64,000 nucleotides of DNA, taken from positions 18,926,781 through 18,990,780 of the forward strand of contig CM043801.1 in assembly GCA_023974075.1 (NCBI GenBank). The letters run 5' to 3'. Under the pieces are notes generated by a model, which saw only the letters and a list, made by a program, of their open reading frames with translations, searched no databases and was not told the DNA's origin. Below are positions 45,687-59,421 of this stretch, piece by piece (position 1 is the stretch's first letter; each line of letters begins with the position of its first letter). The stretch is from Chaenocephalus aceratus (Eukaryota > Chordata > Actinopteri > Perciformes > Channichthyidae). The translations under genes and the position numbers were made by a program.

Positions 45687-48488
45687 CAGAGGCGGATTTA
45701 GGATTGTAGGAGATCCGGGGCTTAGCCCAGGAGTTGTTGGGGGGGGGGGGGGGGGGTGCAGGGGTAAAGTGCTATTTTTTTTACAAGTGGGGGGTGGACC
45801 AAACATCCTTTAGGGGGGTCGTCACCTCCTCTAGGGGGGTCCGGGGGCATGCTCCCCCGGCAAGATTTTTTTTTTTAAATATTGAAGTTAAAAGCATCAA
45901 TCTGGTGCACTTTGAGAGCAACATTAACCCTACCTTAATAATACCTTAAAGGGGACATATCATGCTATATTTGAACAATATATTGTAGGGCCATACCTAT
46001 ATAAAGTATATAAATAGTTTTTCTTTCAAAATACCAAACAGATCCTGCATTTTAGCCATGCCTCATTTCGCTCTATTTACTCTTTCCAGCGCTGTTTTTG
46101 CAGGGGGCTGATTCTGTGAGCTGCACCACGCCCCCCTGCAGGAGAGGGGCGCGTGCTCTGAGATCAGCTGCTGGGCTGCAGCAGGGAGAAGAGGGGGAGA
46201 AAAATAGATCTCCGTCCTCCGTGTTTTATTCTTATATTATTATTATTATTATATAGAGTCGTTATTCATTTGTTTTAAAGCTCAATAAATAACAAAGAAG
46301 ACCTTTGACCGGCACTTTTCTAATTTTGACCCCACATTCCCCTGATAGGTGGAGAATTGACCAATAAGCGGAGCACCACTTCTGTGACGTAGAAAATAAT
46401 TCAAGATCAGGCAGGCCGGTGTGTCCTTGGGCAAGACACTTCACCCGAATTTGCTCCTGTGGGTATTGTCCACAGTAGATGACCATTACATGTATGATCT
46501 GTATGTGTAATGTGTATTTGTAAAGCGCTTTGAGAGTCATTGAGAAAGCGCTATAATAAATATAAGGATTATTATTATATTATTATAAGATCAGTCTGTA
46601 TCAGATCCGTTGCAGCCCCGTTTTTAGAGATTTGGGTATGGAGGAAAAGAGAGAGGGTTGTGTTTTCTGACACCAGGGACTAGGGGTGTAACGGTTCACA
46701 GAAGTCACGGTTCGGTTCGTACCTCGGTTTGGGGGTCACGGTTCGGTACAACAAGAAAAAGCAAAAAAAAGTCCCAAATGCATAATTCCAGGTTTGTTGT
46801 TATTTACTTTTGAACAGTAGTGCAAGTTTCAGTTTAAAAATAAGGAACTCTGACATTTTGAATAATTAACTGTATTAAACAGTTAAAAACAAACCATACA
46901 CAGTACCACACACACTCAGATGGCCATAGTATCTATAATGGCTGATGTCAAACAAAAAGGTTTCATCAAGCTGTAAAACTAAAAAGAATTTCTTGAAAAT
47001 ATTACATCATAAATAATAAGAAAGTGTTTCAAGAACGCAAAGTCGTTGAAAAAATATGCCAAAAGCTTCCGTTATTTATTTTGGTCTCTCGGCTCTCATG
47101 TCTATTGGCTTCTTAAAAACAGCGGGGATCAGCTGCTGAACTGCTGTTGTCTTTTGGGGCTCCGGTGATTGGCAAATCTGGGTGATGCCTTCTGATGTGA
47201 TTTAGCATGTTTGGCGTGTGTTCTATTAGCATACCGCACCGCTATCGAACAACACCGACACACCGTCCTCTTCCGATCCACTGCGCATTGCTTATCATTT
47301 TATAGATCTATTCTCATCCACCATCTTTGTTTGTGACGTAAAGAGTGTAAGAGTCACGTTTCTGAATCAGGCACTCTGAGTGGATGCAGTCACAGCCAAT
47401 CGGATTCAGAGTGTTGCCTGTCAGTTATTTGAAGCTTCAAATAAATAACTAGAAAGACAGCTCTGTTTGATTCACCATTTATTTGTTTTGATCACTTTGA
47501 CTTGTACTCTCCACAGTGTTGGGTCCTAGATTTCCATAACAGTTGCCTGTCAGTTCCGTTGCTATGGTTCCGTTGGTATGTGTACTGAAACGAGAGCCGG
47601 TATAATTCCACGCGCCAAAACAAAATAAAAATTGGAATACGTTATTTTAGTGTCTTAAAAGTAGACTGAGGTATGAAGGGTTAACGTTACATCTTAGGAT
47701 AATTTTTAGTCATGTTCTGTATACATACTAATATATAAGGGTATTGACTTAGTGTGGTTTCTCTTTTTGTTGCTGCTTTTAATTTAAACTGAGCTGTAGT
47801 GTTCATCAGTAAAGTGGAACTTCTGTGTGAACTATTCATATCTTAAACTGCACTGTAACTTTTTATTCATGTATTTTTTCTTTTAATGTTTCTTTTATTA
47901 TCTTTTACTGTTTTTAAATGCCTTTGTCTGAATGTCTTTCATTTTTGTAAAGCACCTTGAATTGCCTTGTGTTGAAAGGTGCTATATAAATAAACTTGCC
48001 TTGCCTTGGTTACTCCATGTTTACTAGCTATACGATTAACGTTACAGCACATCACTCTTTTTCACTTCTTACTCAGTCAGCCAGAGTGCAGATATCACAT
48101 TAGATTCACAAACCTGAAACATCATCCATTTCTTCACTGCTGGTGATGACATTGTTGTCAGCTGCTGATACTGCTGCTGCTGCTGCTGCAGCTTGTGGCG
48201 CCTGCTTCGATGAAAATAACTTTCTAATATCCATAACTTTATAGGCTATTAGCTGTCAGGCACTAGGAAGGATCACTTCTTCTTCAGGGCAGGGAAGGCT
48301 ACGCAGTACGCAGGCTAATGTCCCGCAGCGGCTGCCTCTCTGGTGGACTCCGGTACTGCACATTACTCCCGAGACATTTTCAACAAAAAAAAAAAATTTA
48401 ATTTTTTTTTTTTAAGTGAAACATCCGGGGCTTTTCAGAAAACATCCGGGGCTTGAGCCCAAGTAGCCACCCCCTAGCGCCGCCTCTG
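45687..48488 (+). mobile_element. hAT element, 2.8 kb, non-autonomous, nested
   Basis: A perfect 8-bp duplication TAACAGAG lies at 45679-45686 and 48489-48496. The ends are CAGAGGCGGATTTAGG and, inverted, CAGAGGCGGCGCTAGG. No transposase frame is visible. The interior is itself a patchwork: a GGGGACATATCATGCTAT repeat end near 45953, a SINE fragment at 46415, a GGGGTGTAACGGTTCACAG repeat end near 46684 and a short retroelement tail near 47950. Confidence 0.88.
46415..46575 (+). mobile_element. SINE fragment within the nested hAT element
   Basis: TGTCCTTGGGCAAGACACTT with CACCCGAATTTGCTCCTG and the tail AAGCGCTTTGAGAGTCATTG is the conserved central and tail region of fish SINEs. The tRNA-like head is missing. 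Confidence 0.6.
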
Positions 48489-49937
48489 TAACAGAGTATT
48501 CCTACATTCTGGTACTTCTACTTTTACTCAAGTACAAGACCTGAGTACTTCTACTTTTACTCAAATACAAGATCTGAGTATTTCTGCTTTTAATCAAGTA
48601 CAATATCTGAGTACTTCTACTTTTACTCTAGTACAAGATCTGAGTGCTTCTACTTTTACTCAAGTACAAGATCTATACTTATACCACCTCCGTTTATAGC
48701 CTATGAAAAAAAAACTATTAGAAAACGAAGGCTAAAGCTAACGTTAGCAGATAATGACAATGTATGCTAGCTAGCTAGCTCAACGATAATATTGCGAAAG
48801 AAAAACTTTTCAGTGCACATCACGCTCTGCGCTCCGACAGGGAGCTCTGCTCTGAACACCTGAACGGCCCGTTCTAACAGCTGTTCACCAGCGGTCCAGT
48901 CTGTACCACAGTGACTCCGGACCGCACAGTTAATATTAACGAACGCGTTAACCCGTTGGTAATGTGGCTGCTGAAGCTAGACCCTCATCGCGGAGCAGCA
49001 GAGCCGACAGGCAGGAAGACTCGAGCACACAGCTCGCGCAGCATTATAATATATAAAAAAAGAACACCATGCGTGTCATGATGGCACATAACAGCTCGCG
49101 GCCGCAGATTACTCCGGGTCCCAGACCCCCCCCCCATACCCCAAACATATTTTTATTGCAGATCTACATGAATCACACAAACGACCTATTTTGGATTCAA
49201 AACGGCGAATTTCGCCGAAAGGTGAGTGATTCTCATGCCTGCTATTGGGAAGTTATAAAATATTAGTTTCATGGAAGTCACAGCGTCACATATAAGAGCA
49301 TTAAGATATACAGTACATAAGCTAAAACAAAAACATCTAAAGATATAACCTTGCACTTTGATAAGTCTTGTGAACATTTTCACTCTTTTGACATTTTTAT
49401 AGATCAAAATTGAACTAAAGAAATAAAGGTAGATTAATCCATAATGAAAATAGGTGTCAGCTGCTACACTAATTATAATAGTTATATTTCTTAATTAATT
49501 AAGATATTACTGTATTGATCCCAATTTGGGAAATGTTTGTGTTGCAGCAGCGTAACAAGAAAAACAAAATATAAGTGATTAGATATACAAAAGTATGTGA
49601 GGGATGGAATATTAAATTGAATATAAATGTAAAATGTACATGTGTCCAAGAGAAGCTATGGAGCAGAGAGTTCTCTGCCAGCCAGAAGTGATTTGTTATT
49701 AGTTCAATATGTCAAACTGATTTCCCTGACTACAATCTTTAGTTACATGGTGAAACGTTATGCTGCTTGTACTAATTAGACTTATCATATAAGCCACACA
49801 GGTTTTAATAGGATGTATTCATTATCTTTACTTGTGTTGCGGTCTTTTCAGAAGCGCCATCTCTAAAACAGCGATACAGTCACTACCCATCATTTACATT
49901 TCACCGTGACATGGACAAAAATGTAACGTCAGCTTAC

Positions 49938-50050
49938 CTCATAGCACAAATCCTGACTCTCCTTTGGAAAACATTGGCCGGGAAACGATAGAACGAGCAC
50001 GTTTCATGCGAAGACCTGTGGCTGCAACCCGGAGCAAAGCAACAAACCAT
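49938..50050 (-). pseudogene. THAP-domain first exon of the diverged element
   Basis: ATG at 50050 opens MVCCFAPGCSHRSSHETC followed by SFYRFPANVFQRRVRICAMR and a gtaagc donor. It is 113 nt, exactly the length and phase of the THAP exon in copy I, with C-x4-C and FYRFP conserved. The later Trp of the domain is replaced by Val. Downstream exons were not recognised. Confidence 0.75.
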
Positions 50051-50926
50051 TGCGTAGCTAACTAGTAGCGCTAGCTTTAGCTAACGTTAGCCAACGAAAC
50101 GAACTGCCGATTAAAATTGGAAAACACTGGTAATTAATTGTTCTATAATTTGTAAAACTACGGTGTTAAAAATGACAATTTCAAAAATACAGATTCTAAT
50201 GGTCAGATATAGATATACAGATACTAAAGATACTACAGATAGGCAGGGACTTGCTTTCAAGCAGAACACAGGGGAAAACAAACTTAGCGGGAGTGTTTAC
50301 GTGTGTAGGCGTAATGACGTACAACGGCCTCGACAATTTCTGTAGTCCTATTCAGCCACTCGGTAACAACCATCGTTTTTCAGACACGTAAACTCTTCAA
50401 AAATCACCAGTGGGGTCACTGCTGATGTATCTACTGTCGTAGAACAAAACGTGATTTATCTCTTAAATGTTGTCAACCACAGACCTTATTTCGAGCTATT
50501 TTCCAAAACCCTATGGAGAAAATGCATTGCTTTTTTGACGAAGGAACCGGAAGTGCTAAAAATGCTAACTTACTTCCGGGTTTTAGGACTTGTCACTGCG
50601 GTTCTCTATAGAGAGGCGAAGTCCCTCCCTTTCCGGGAGCCTCCATGGGACCCCGGAAGCGTACAATTATACATTGAAGTCAATGGAGAGAGAAAGGTTA
50701 TCTTTTGATCCCGTTTGAATTGTGCCACGAATGACACATATGATGTTTGTCAATTTAAAAGAATATTTTGCAAGTCAAAAAAATAAAAATGTGTCGTAAA
50801 ACTGTGAAGTTACACATTTTTTTGTGTGAAACCGCTGAGTGAATTACAGGTCTCTGGTCTCGCACAATACGCGTCACCATCACAAAGACGGCCGTCACGT
50901 TAGCAAATTTCACCTGTTTCTTTCAG

Positions 50927-52513
50927 AATGAGAATAAAAGTATAAAACGAGGTGAACATCACTACAAGTCTGGACACGTTGAGAGCTGTACATACACGAA
51001 AGGGGAGTTAGTCGGTTCTGTAAGAGCAGCGGGACCGGCTTTACAAGGTTTCGGTGAGTAATATGAGTGCAATGTGTAACGTTTATGTCAGCTAGCTAAC
51101 ATTAGCTAACAAGGTACAATAACGTGTTTTGTTTCAGTAACTAGTTTTCTCCTTAAGAACTTTGTGGTCTCTGTGTATGCTGTGGATAACATTAGTGTTC
51201 ACAAGAACAAGGTAAACTCCCGTGTTTTGTTTTAGTTGCTCTTCAGATTGAAGCGGCCAGTTTTATATCGACTATACTGTATGTGTGATCTCCTTTTACA
51301 TCTCGTTGTGTCATTTGAGTTTATTTGCTGTGTGTAGATTCAAGGGTTTTGGTTATCTTGTCAATTTGTTTGGTTATCCAGGCACAGCTGTGTGTGACTC
51401 CCTCTGGTACACTGGTATGTGTTTTCCTAATGTAGAGAGCATTGATTAATTAATAAACTACACAATGAGTCTAGATCCTGACCAAATCCTTTTTTATTGT
51501 TGATCAAATGTTTTTCAAAAATGTATTCATACACATTTAGAAAAATACAATGTACAATCACAACCAGTACAACACAAATTACAAAAAAATACAGAAAAAA
51601 CAAACAATAACAACAATCAGACAAGAGGACAAGACTATGGAAAAATAACCCCTCCCACCCCCAGATCCGGACCATCCTTGTATTATTGCTCATTCAATCT
51701 ATTATAGCATGCTAACAAACATGGTACTTACTTTATTTGTACAGATCTGCATGGGAGACGATGGTGCGATGCAGAGCGCTGTCTGTGATTGTGCACGGGG
51801 GATGTACAAATGCAGCCAAGCTGCAGCATTGGCAATATGTGCCATGTGGCAGATCAGCTCCACAGATGTTGAGTGCCAGTGGAGGAAGCCTGGCACTTCC
51901 AAAGTAGTCCAGCCGGTGTCTCAACTTTACCAACAGTGAGAGGAGACATACAACCCACTGGCCAGAGACATCGCCACTCAGGATGTAGACTGGTTCAGGT
52001 CTGCACTGAGGGGCGCACAGTGTGGCATGGCATGGCTTTTGTCACCTGAGCCAGAGCCGCGGCCTCAACATCAGGCCATTGTCACCGTGCCGGAGCTGGT
52101 GAAGGGGCATGGGGGTCGGGGGCTTGAGGCAATGCTTGCCTCAATGCGACTGAGCAGAGACCAGCAAGCTGCCATCCAGACAGCCACCGGAGGACAGCGG
52201 ACAAATCCTCAGTGGCAGTTACACAGGCGGGGCAGGTTGACAGCCAGCAAGTTTGGTGCTGTGCTGCGGTCGGGACTTTCATCCACTCCATGCGCATCCC
52301 TCATGAAGAGGGTGCTCGGGGGGTACAACTTGGACGGAGTCATGGCTGTCAACTGGGGGGTTGTAAACGAGGCCGAAAGGGGTGAAGGCTTTTGTGCAGG
52401 CCTATCAGGTGACAGTGTTCGAGTCTGGTCTCTTTGTGAGTGAGTCGGTGTTTTGGGAGCATCCCCCGATGGACTTGTGCAGCCATCTGCCCTGCTGGAG
52501 GTGAAGTGTCCAC
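50927..52513 (+). pseudogene. SWIM zinc-finger + YqaJ nuclease gene, copy II (broken)
   Basis: Same exon plan as copy I: 50927-51053, then a middle exon, then the exon starting at 51745. Here the SWIM motif is the canonical CDCARGMYKCSQ, with Cys retained but Gln in place of the final His. The shared in-frame TGA precedes EETYNPLAR. A one-base insertion near 52376 (GCCGAAAGGGG) and a loss near 52447 shift the frame between the YqaJ motifs. The coding sequence stops after LEVKCP. Confidence 0.78.
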
Positions 52514-53299
52514 CATCATTATACATGATGGTGTATATAGGATATATATATATATTTGTATACATATCTGTAAATTGTATAATTTTATTTGATTTAAAAG
52601 TATTTTTGATCTCTCTGTCTATATACTCAAACTGAGTAAGATTGACCATAAAGTTGACTTTGAAAAATATATATATTCTTTATGAAAATAGTTGACTGTT
52701 GGAGAAATGAATCCAAATGAAACGTTGGACTGAACTACAACTACGCCTTTAAATCTCTACGGACTGTTTTTCAGTGGGATGGCAAGTTCCTATCTTTAAA
52801 CATTTATTAGTTTTTTCTCAGAACAGATTTGATTTTCTGAAGTTAATTTAACTTAACCATGTAAGGTCATTATTAAAAAGGTACAATCAATTTGTTTAGG
52901 GTTGACTAAAATAATGATAAACATTTCATTTGGATAATTTACTGACAGAATAAGAAACTCAATAATGCTCTACTCACCTGTTCCTTTTTATAAAGTGAAA
53001 CAGTTGAAACGATAGATTTTAGTAAACCTAAAAACAACCTTCTCCAAAGCTATCAAGGAATATACCGAATACTTATTTTAGAACTTTATTACATATTATT
53101 TGTATATAGTTTGAATGATCCATAATTGACAGAAGCTTGTGTTTACACTGACCTGTTACTCATATATTAATGTCTTTGTAACTTCAGTAAACCACTACCT
53201 CACTCATTTCTTTCATTCATCACGGTTCAGTAAACTAAGTGAAACATGAACCAGTTTAATCATTATAATAACGTAGGATTGCAACTCTTTGAAACTGGT

Positions 53300-53315
53300 G
53301 GCTCTTAAAAGAGCC
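53300..53315 (-). promoter_or_regulatory. Histone mRNA 3' stem-loop, copy II
   Basis: Identical 16-nt stem-loop to copy I. The following ACC is kept; two bases after it are lost relative to copy I, before the same CAAAGAGTTG element. Confidence 0.88.
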
Positions 53316-53347
53316 GTTGTGTTTGGGTGTGCTGGTCTCGGGTCAGT

Positions 53348-53440
<93 letters not shown>

Positions 53441-54364
53441 CTACATGGATGTCGGTGCAGTCCACAGTCATTGTGCAGTTGAAGGCAGAATTAATTTATT
53501 ATTGACTCCGAATGAAGCACAACTTCATGTCATACAATACATTGACTTTATTTGTAATTGTGTAAAAAAATAAAGCATTGATTAGCAAGCAGGACCTGCA
53601 GGAACAGAGAATGGTGATGGATGGAGCTGGGAAGAGAGAAGAATAAAGAAAACAGATCAACTTTATTATCGGATATTAAAAATTCAATTTCAAACAAGTT
53701 GCCGCTCCTACAGTTTTCTAGTGTGTAAAGATGATTTCACTTGACCTATGCAAAATATCACACTCAATACATGTGTGTCTCTGGGGGGTGCATTGTGCCT
53801 TTGATGTATATAAATAATATACCATAACCAAATACTATTACGTACAGTGGAAATCAGGTTGCCAGGCAGGTCAGTGTGCATGTTCCTCAGGGTCTCAGCA
53901 GTTACAGGTGAGGGAAAGGAAATAAAAGAGAAAAAGGTCAGTAACAACACTTTAAAGTAACAACACTTTGAATAATTATCTCTTCTAATAATTTTCTCTC
54001 AGTAATCACTCAACTACTGTCTTTCCAACAAACAGATTGACTCACCCTTACTGTCATCACAATGAAACACGTCCAGAAGAATGTCATGCAAAGCTCCCTG
54101 CCTGCCTTCGACTCTCCCTGACTGCTTCCTTAGCACCCGGTGGATGGCGCAGTAGGCTACTCTTCAAATGTTTCACGAAATACTTACCATCATGACTGTT
54201 TAAAATGTTGGTTTACTTCATGTAATAAAATAATAACTTCATGGTAAGGCTACAAAAAAGTGACAAGGCTAAGTAATGTAATGCTAACTAACGTGCTCGC
54301 TACTCGTCGCTACTAGCTAGGTAGCTAACTTGACTATATATGTTCCATGCACAACATGTATTAC

Positions 54365-54478
54365 CTGATATGTCTGATCCAGCGACTCCTGGTCCTTTCA
54401 TCAGACGGGAATCGATTAGAACGAGCAAGTGGTATGATCACTTATGTGATTACAACCTGGTACAAAGCACACAGGCAT
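54365..54478 (-). pseudogene. THAP-domain first exon, copy II (frameshifted)
   Basis: Same exon as in copy I but 114 nt long: an extra A after TCGTTCT (near 54417) creates a TAA in SFYRF. Splice donor and start codon are retained. Confidence 0.75.
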
Positions 54479-54874
54479 CTTGTAAAAGTGAATTTATTTT
54501 TAGCAATCTCTTATTTATTGGAGGGAATAAATCAGTTATGAGATATTTTTCTTCGCTTTAATTACGAGTCGCAACCACTTGGAGCATTATCGCCTGTGAC
54601 ATCACTTACGCGAGCCAGAATGGGATTTGTAGTCTTTGTAGTCGCGTATTTTTCATAGTCTTATATTTCAAACAGTTTTACGACAAAATGTGACTTTTTT
54701 GACATGGAACTTATTGTTTAAGATTGACAAACATCATATGTGTAGTTCGTGGCACAATTCAAACGGGATCAAAAGATACGTTTTCTCTCTCCATTGAATT
54801 CAATGTAAATGTTTCGCTTCCGGGGTCCCATGGGCCGGAAGTAGATGGGCGTGACTTCGCCTCTCTCTATACAG

Positions 54875-56336
54875 AGCCTTCACCCCTTCGGCCTCGTTTA
54901 CAACCCTCCAGTTGACAGCCATGAGTCCGTCCAAGTTGTACCCCCCGAGCACCCTCTTCATGAGGGACGCGCATGGAGTGGATGATAGTCCCGACCGCAG
55001 CACAGCACCAAACTTGCTGGCTGTCAACCTGCCCCGCCTGTGTAACTGCCACTGAGAATGTGTCCGCTGTCCTCCGGTGGCTGTCTGGATGGCAGCTTGC
55101 TGGTCTCTGCTCAGTCGGATTGAGGCAAGAATTGCCTCAAGCCCCCGACCCCCATGCACCGTCACCAGCTCCGGCACGGTGACAATGGCCTGATGTTGAG
55201 GCCACGGCTCTGGCTCAGGTGACAAAAGCCATGCCATGCCACACTGTGCGCCCCTCAGTGCAGCAGTGAACCAGTCTACATCCTGAGTGGCGATGTCTCT
55301 GGCCAGTGGGTTGTATGTCTCCTCTCACTGTTGGTAAAGTTGAGACACCGGCTGGACTACTTTGGAAGTGCCAGGCTTCCTCCACTGGCACTCAACATCT
55401 GTGGAGCTGATCTGCCACATGGCACATATTGCCAATGCTGCAGCGTGGCTGCATTTGTACATCCCCCGTGCACAATCACAGACAGCGCTCTGCATCGCGC
55501 CATCGTCTCCCATGCAGATCTGTACAAATAAAGTAAGTACCATGTTTGTTAGCATGCTATAATAGATTGAATGAGCAATAATACAAGGATGGTCCGGATC
55601 TGGGGGTGGGAGGGGTTATTTTTCCATAGTTTTGTCCTCTTGTCTGATTGTTGTTATTGTTTGTTTTTTCTGTATTTTTTGTAATTTGTGTTGTACTGGT
55701 TGTGATTGTACATTGTATTTTTCTAAATGTGTATGAATACATTTTTGAAAAACATTTGATCAACAATAAAAAAGGATTTGGTCAGGATCTAGACTCAGTG
55801 TGTAGTTTATTAATTAATCAATGCTCTCTACATTAGGAAAACACATACCAGTGTACCAGAGGGAGTCACACACAGCTGTGCCTAGATAACCAAACAAATT
55901 GATAAGATAACCAAAACCCTTGAATCTACACACAGCAAATAAACTCAAATGACACAACGAGATGTAAAAGGAGATCACACTTACAGTATAGTCGATATAA
56001 AACTGGCCGCTTCAATCTGAAGAGCAACTAAAACAAAACACGGGAGTTTACCTTGTTCTTGTGAACACTAATGTTATCCACAGCATACACAGAGACCACG
56101 AAGTTCTTAAGGAGAAAACTAGTTCCTGAAACAAAACACGTTAGTGTACCTTGTTAGCTAATGTTAGCTAGCTGACATTAACGTTACACATTGCACTCAT
56201 ATTACTCACCGAAACCTTGTAAAGCCGGTCCCGTTGCTCTTACAGAACCGACTAACTCCCCTTTCGTGTATGTACAGTTCTCAACGTGTCCAGACTTGTA
56301 GTGATGTTCACCTCGTTTTATACTTTTATTCTCATT
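54875..56336 (-). pseudogene. SWIM zinc-finger + YqaJ nuclease gene, copy III (3'-truncated)
   Basis: The first exon begins at 56336 (after TTTCAG). The main exon begins at 55525 with the complete SWIM motif CDCARGMYKCSH, and the RRGRLTASKFGAVL part of YqaJ is present (55237-54876). The shared TGA before EETYNP is present. Truncated before the SPDG and EVK catalytic motifs. Confidence 0.75.
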
Positions 56337-56655
56337 CTGAAAGAAACAGGTGAAATTTGCTAACGTGACGGCCGTCTTTGTGATGGTGACGCGTATTGTG
56401 CGAGACCAGAGACCTGTAGTTCACTCAGCGGTTTCACACAAAAAAATGTGTAACTTCACAGTTTTACGACACATTTAAATTGTTTTGACTTGCAAAATAT
56501 TCTTTTAAATTGACAAACATCATATTATGTGTCATTCGTGGCACAATTCAAACGGGATCAAAAGATAACCTTTCTCTCTCCATTGACTTCAATGTATAAT
56601 TGTACGCTTCCGGGGTCCCATGGAGGCTCCCGGAAAGGGAGGGACTTCGCCTCTC
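54875..56655 (-). mobile_element. SWIM-YqaJ transposon, copy III, inverted and truncated
   Basis: Read on the minus strand it starts with the GAGAGGCGAAGTCCC end at 56655 and runs through the SWIM-YqaJ gene to the GTGAAGGCT block, where it stops at 54875. The THAP half is absent. It is flanked by TATACAG on both sides (54868-54874 and 56656-56662). Confidence 0.82.
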
Positions 56656-56662
56656 TATACAG

Positions 56663-59318
56663 TAGCACCGACCCGCACCATCTCATATTTACTGCCAAAA
56701 ATAATCACTATTGATTTATTTAGTGACACACATTAATATTAACTGTGTGTTATGAATGTACAGACACTGTTATAAATATATTATATTAATATAAATTCCC
56801 TATGAATTTATGTTTTAAAAGTATTAAAGTAAGAAAAAAACGTTGAATTGATTGTTCCCAAAAATAGTAGTTTTTGCTGTTTTTATTCTTATACACATTT
56901 GTTTTAGTTTCTAGTGGCCAGCAGAAGTTGAAAGCAACGTTGATGTATCAGATTTTAAGTAGAATTTAATATGTTTTATTCACACATCCAGCAGACGAAG
57001 AAATCTTTGGAGTTGTGTTTTTTCTGAGGAACATAAGGATGTTACATGTAACTCTCTTTTAGCTCTGCTGTTGGTCTATTTCAACTCCTAGGGGGAAATG
57101 GTGGGCTCTTTGGCTGTGAAATCCTTCACGTTCATCATCTAGTTACTAACTTTGTCTGTCTGATGTTTGGTACTGAGTAGGTAGTGAAAAAACCGAAAAA
57201 ACAGTATGTGAAAACGGCAGAGACCACTGCTATTTGTCGCTCTTTTGCCAAATTGTGTCATCATTCATGTTCCCACCCTAATAGTTACATAAAACGTTTG
57301 GGCAAATGCAGGTCCAAAATGAATGTACTTTTAGTTGTCTTATTTGCTCTCCGCTCCTGAGGGAAGTATCTTGCTTTTTAGCTATACATTCTCCACTAAA
57401 GTCCTCAGCTAGTTACCAACTTTGTATATCTTTGTTTTTGGAGCTTTGAGCAAAAGGCTTGTGTGATGTTGGTGTTAATCGCTCACTGAGGAGGGACAAT
57501 CTCATAGGATTACTTTGGAATTATAACACATTCGTGCCTAAACATGTTTTTGCGATGGGAAAGCATCAGTTTTCTTTGAAACATTGGACTACAACAAAAA
57601 GCAGGCATATACAAACTCATATTCATCTGTATCTGCTCTGGAATTAGAAAAATGCATTCACTGATCTGTCACAAACCAGCTATAAGTGTGTGTGAAAGGA
57701 GATAAGCAAGGTTAATGAGACAATAAAATGTTGCTAATGCCAAACAAATGTTGATAAAACCCTAATCTGGAGATGTGGAGCCTGAATTAAGGGAGATTGT
57801 GACTGGCTTTAATGAGCCTGGTGGAGGAAGAGAGGCTGAGAGGAATGGACATACAGTTACCCCACACATGTGTTTATTCTCCCTATACACTAGGACATTA
57901 AATACTCTATCATTTGTTGCTGCAAGTTCACCCTTATGGCCCAGTACATATGTATACTGCACTTAAGCACATTTAGAAGCAATATTTTGTATTGGTGTAA
58001 AAGTTGAGTATATTATATGCTACTGATGTGTCAAAAGTAAGTATTTATAATAATAATATAGTAGTTTTAATGTAGTTGAAATCTGACTGGGTTTGGTTTT
58101 AAAATGCAGAAAAGCTGTTGTTTAGTTCTACTTCCAACAGAGGGCACCATCTAACTGTAGGACAGAATTACATCCTTGAACAAAACAAAGTCGAGAAAGG
58201 GTGAGATAATGATTTTAGAAAGATCTGTAATGTATGGAGTTGATTTTTATGAGAAGATAGACTATGCACATGTTGCATTGGATATGTGTTTTATGAAGGC
58301 CCTATGAAGTGTACCAGTGTAAGGATTTGTGTTTTTTCCTTTTGCACACATTTATTAAAAACTGTCAAAACCAAAGCATATTTGTTTTTCTTTTGATTGC
58401 ACTTAAACTAGACCAAGGACAAATTCATGTTCATGTCCTTGTTTTGAGGCGTTGCTTAGAAATAAACTACATTGTTCTGACGTCAGACTGACACCTCAAT
58501 TAAAGTCCCCATGAAACAGCATTTTGCTTCTTTAATTGGATGTAATCCTAAGGGATCACTCAAATGTGTAAAGCAACAGGAGATCAGTTGGTACATTTAT
58601 AAAGGCAATTTGTAATATTTAGAATGGATAAATAAATAAGTAATTGGTGCCTCACACTTATTACTCCTGTGTGGATACAATTTAATATCTTATTTTACTT
58701 ATTGTAGTTGTTGTCACTGGTGTACACAATTCATCCACACTGTTTAAGTGTTTGATATAAAGCAACATTGGACAATAGGAACTAAAAAGCTATAACTGTG
58801 AATCATTTGATCAATCAATACTCAGAGGAAATTAGAAAAGCTATAAAATGACATAGACACTAAATAACATCATATAATACTTTTGTATGAAATGCCTCAA
58901 GATTAATTATCAAAGTATTTGGAGCATAAAACTATTGATATACATGTGTTGGGTTTGTTCAGTTTTACTTGTTATTATACATCATCGCTGAGGTTGATAA
59001 GCCACTCTGCACTGCACTGTCTGGGTCAGCTAGGCCAGCGACTACCTTTGATAATTAAATGGAAGCTGCTTGTTAGTAGAAACAATTGGTCGTCTGTCCT
59101 CTAGCACACACATTATGCATGCTGGCAGGCACAGTTAGTGTGCTTGGGTGATGTGGAGGCTTTGTCTTCCAAGGAAGAGGCTTTTAATTAGTGTTTGACA
59201 AAACACAGAAACTGCACAGGTTTCCACCTGAAACATCCAGTTCAAAGCCCCTAATTAAACACCTCACATATAGCCAATTAAAATCATACGAAAGGGATTC
59301 TACTGCAAAAGAGTGAAT
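56663..59318. other. No gene recognised
   Basis: AT-rich single-copy-looking sequence. Only short open frames without similarity that I can recognise. Confidence 0.4.
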
Positions 59319-59340
59319 GTGTGTGTGTGTGTGTGTGTGC

Positions 59341-59419
<79 letters not shown>
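59319..59419. repeat. (TG)n array
   Basis: About 50 TG units with one GCGCG interruption near 59340. Confidence 0.95.

Positions 59420-59421
<2 letters not shown>

Larger units (their letters stand above)
45205..48692 (+). mobile_element. hAT MITE split by a second hAT element
   Basis: Flanked by a perfect TTTATAGC duplication (45197-45204 and 48693-48700). The sequence belongs to the same family as 23114-23618: AGTAACTAAATTCATAAACT, CTCAAGTACTATACTTGG and ACCCTGCAGTATACAAAG. It is interrupted at 45687-48488 by another hAT element. Without the insert it is about 680 bp. Confidence 0.85.
41637..50606 (+). mobile_element. Diverged SWIM-YqaJ/THAP transposon (~9 kb) with nested insertions
   Basis: The ends are inverted repeats of about 170 bp beginning GAGAACCGCAGTGAC. 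They share CCTAAAACCCGGAAGT, GACGAAGGAACCGGAAG and ACAGACCTTATTTCGAGC. The left end is followed by a plus-strand SWIM-YqaJ gene and the right end by a minus-strand THAP exon, the same plan as copies I and II. The interior has been enlarged by a PIF/Harbinger-type element (43200-44227) and two nested hAT elements (45205-48692). Copies I and II abut its two tips almost exactly. Confidence 0.72.
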
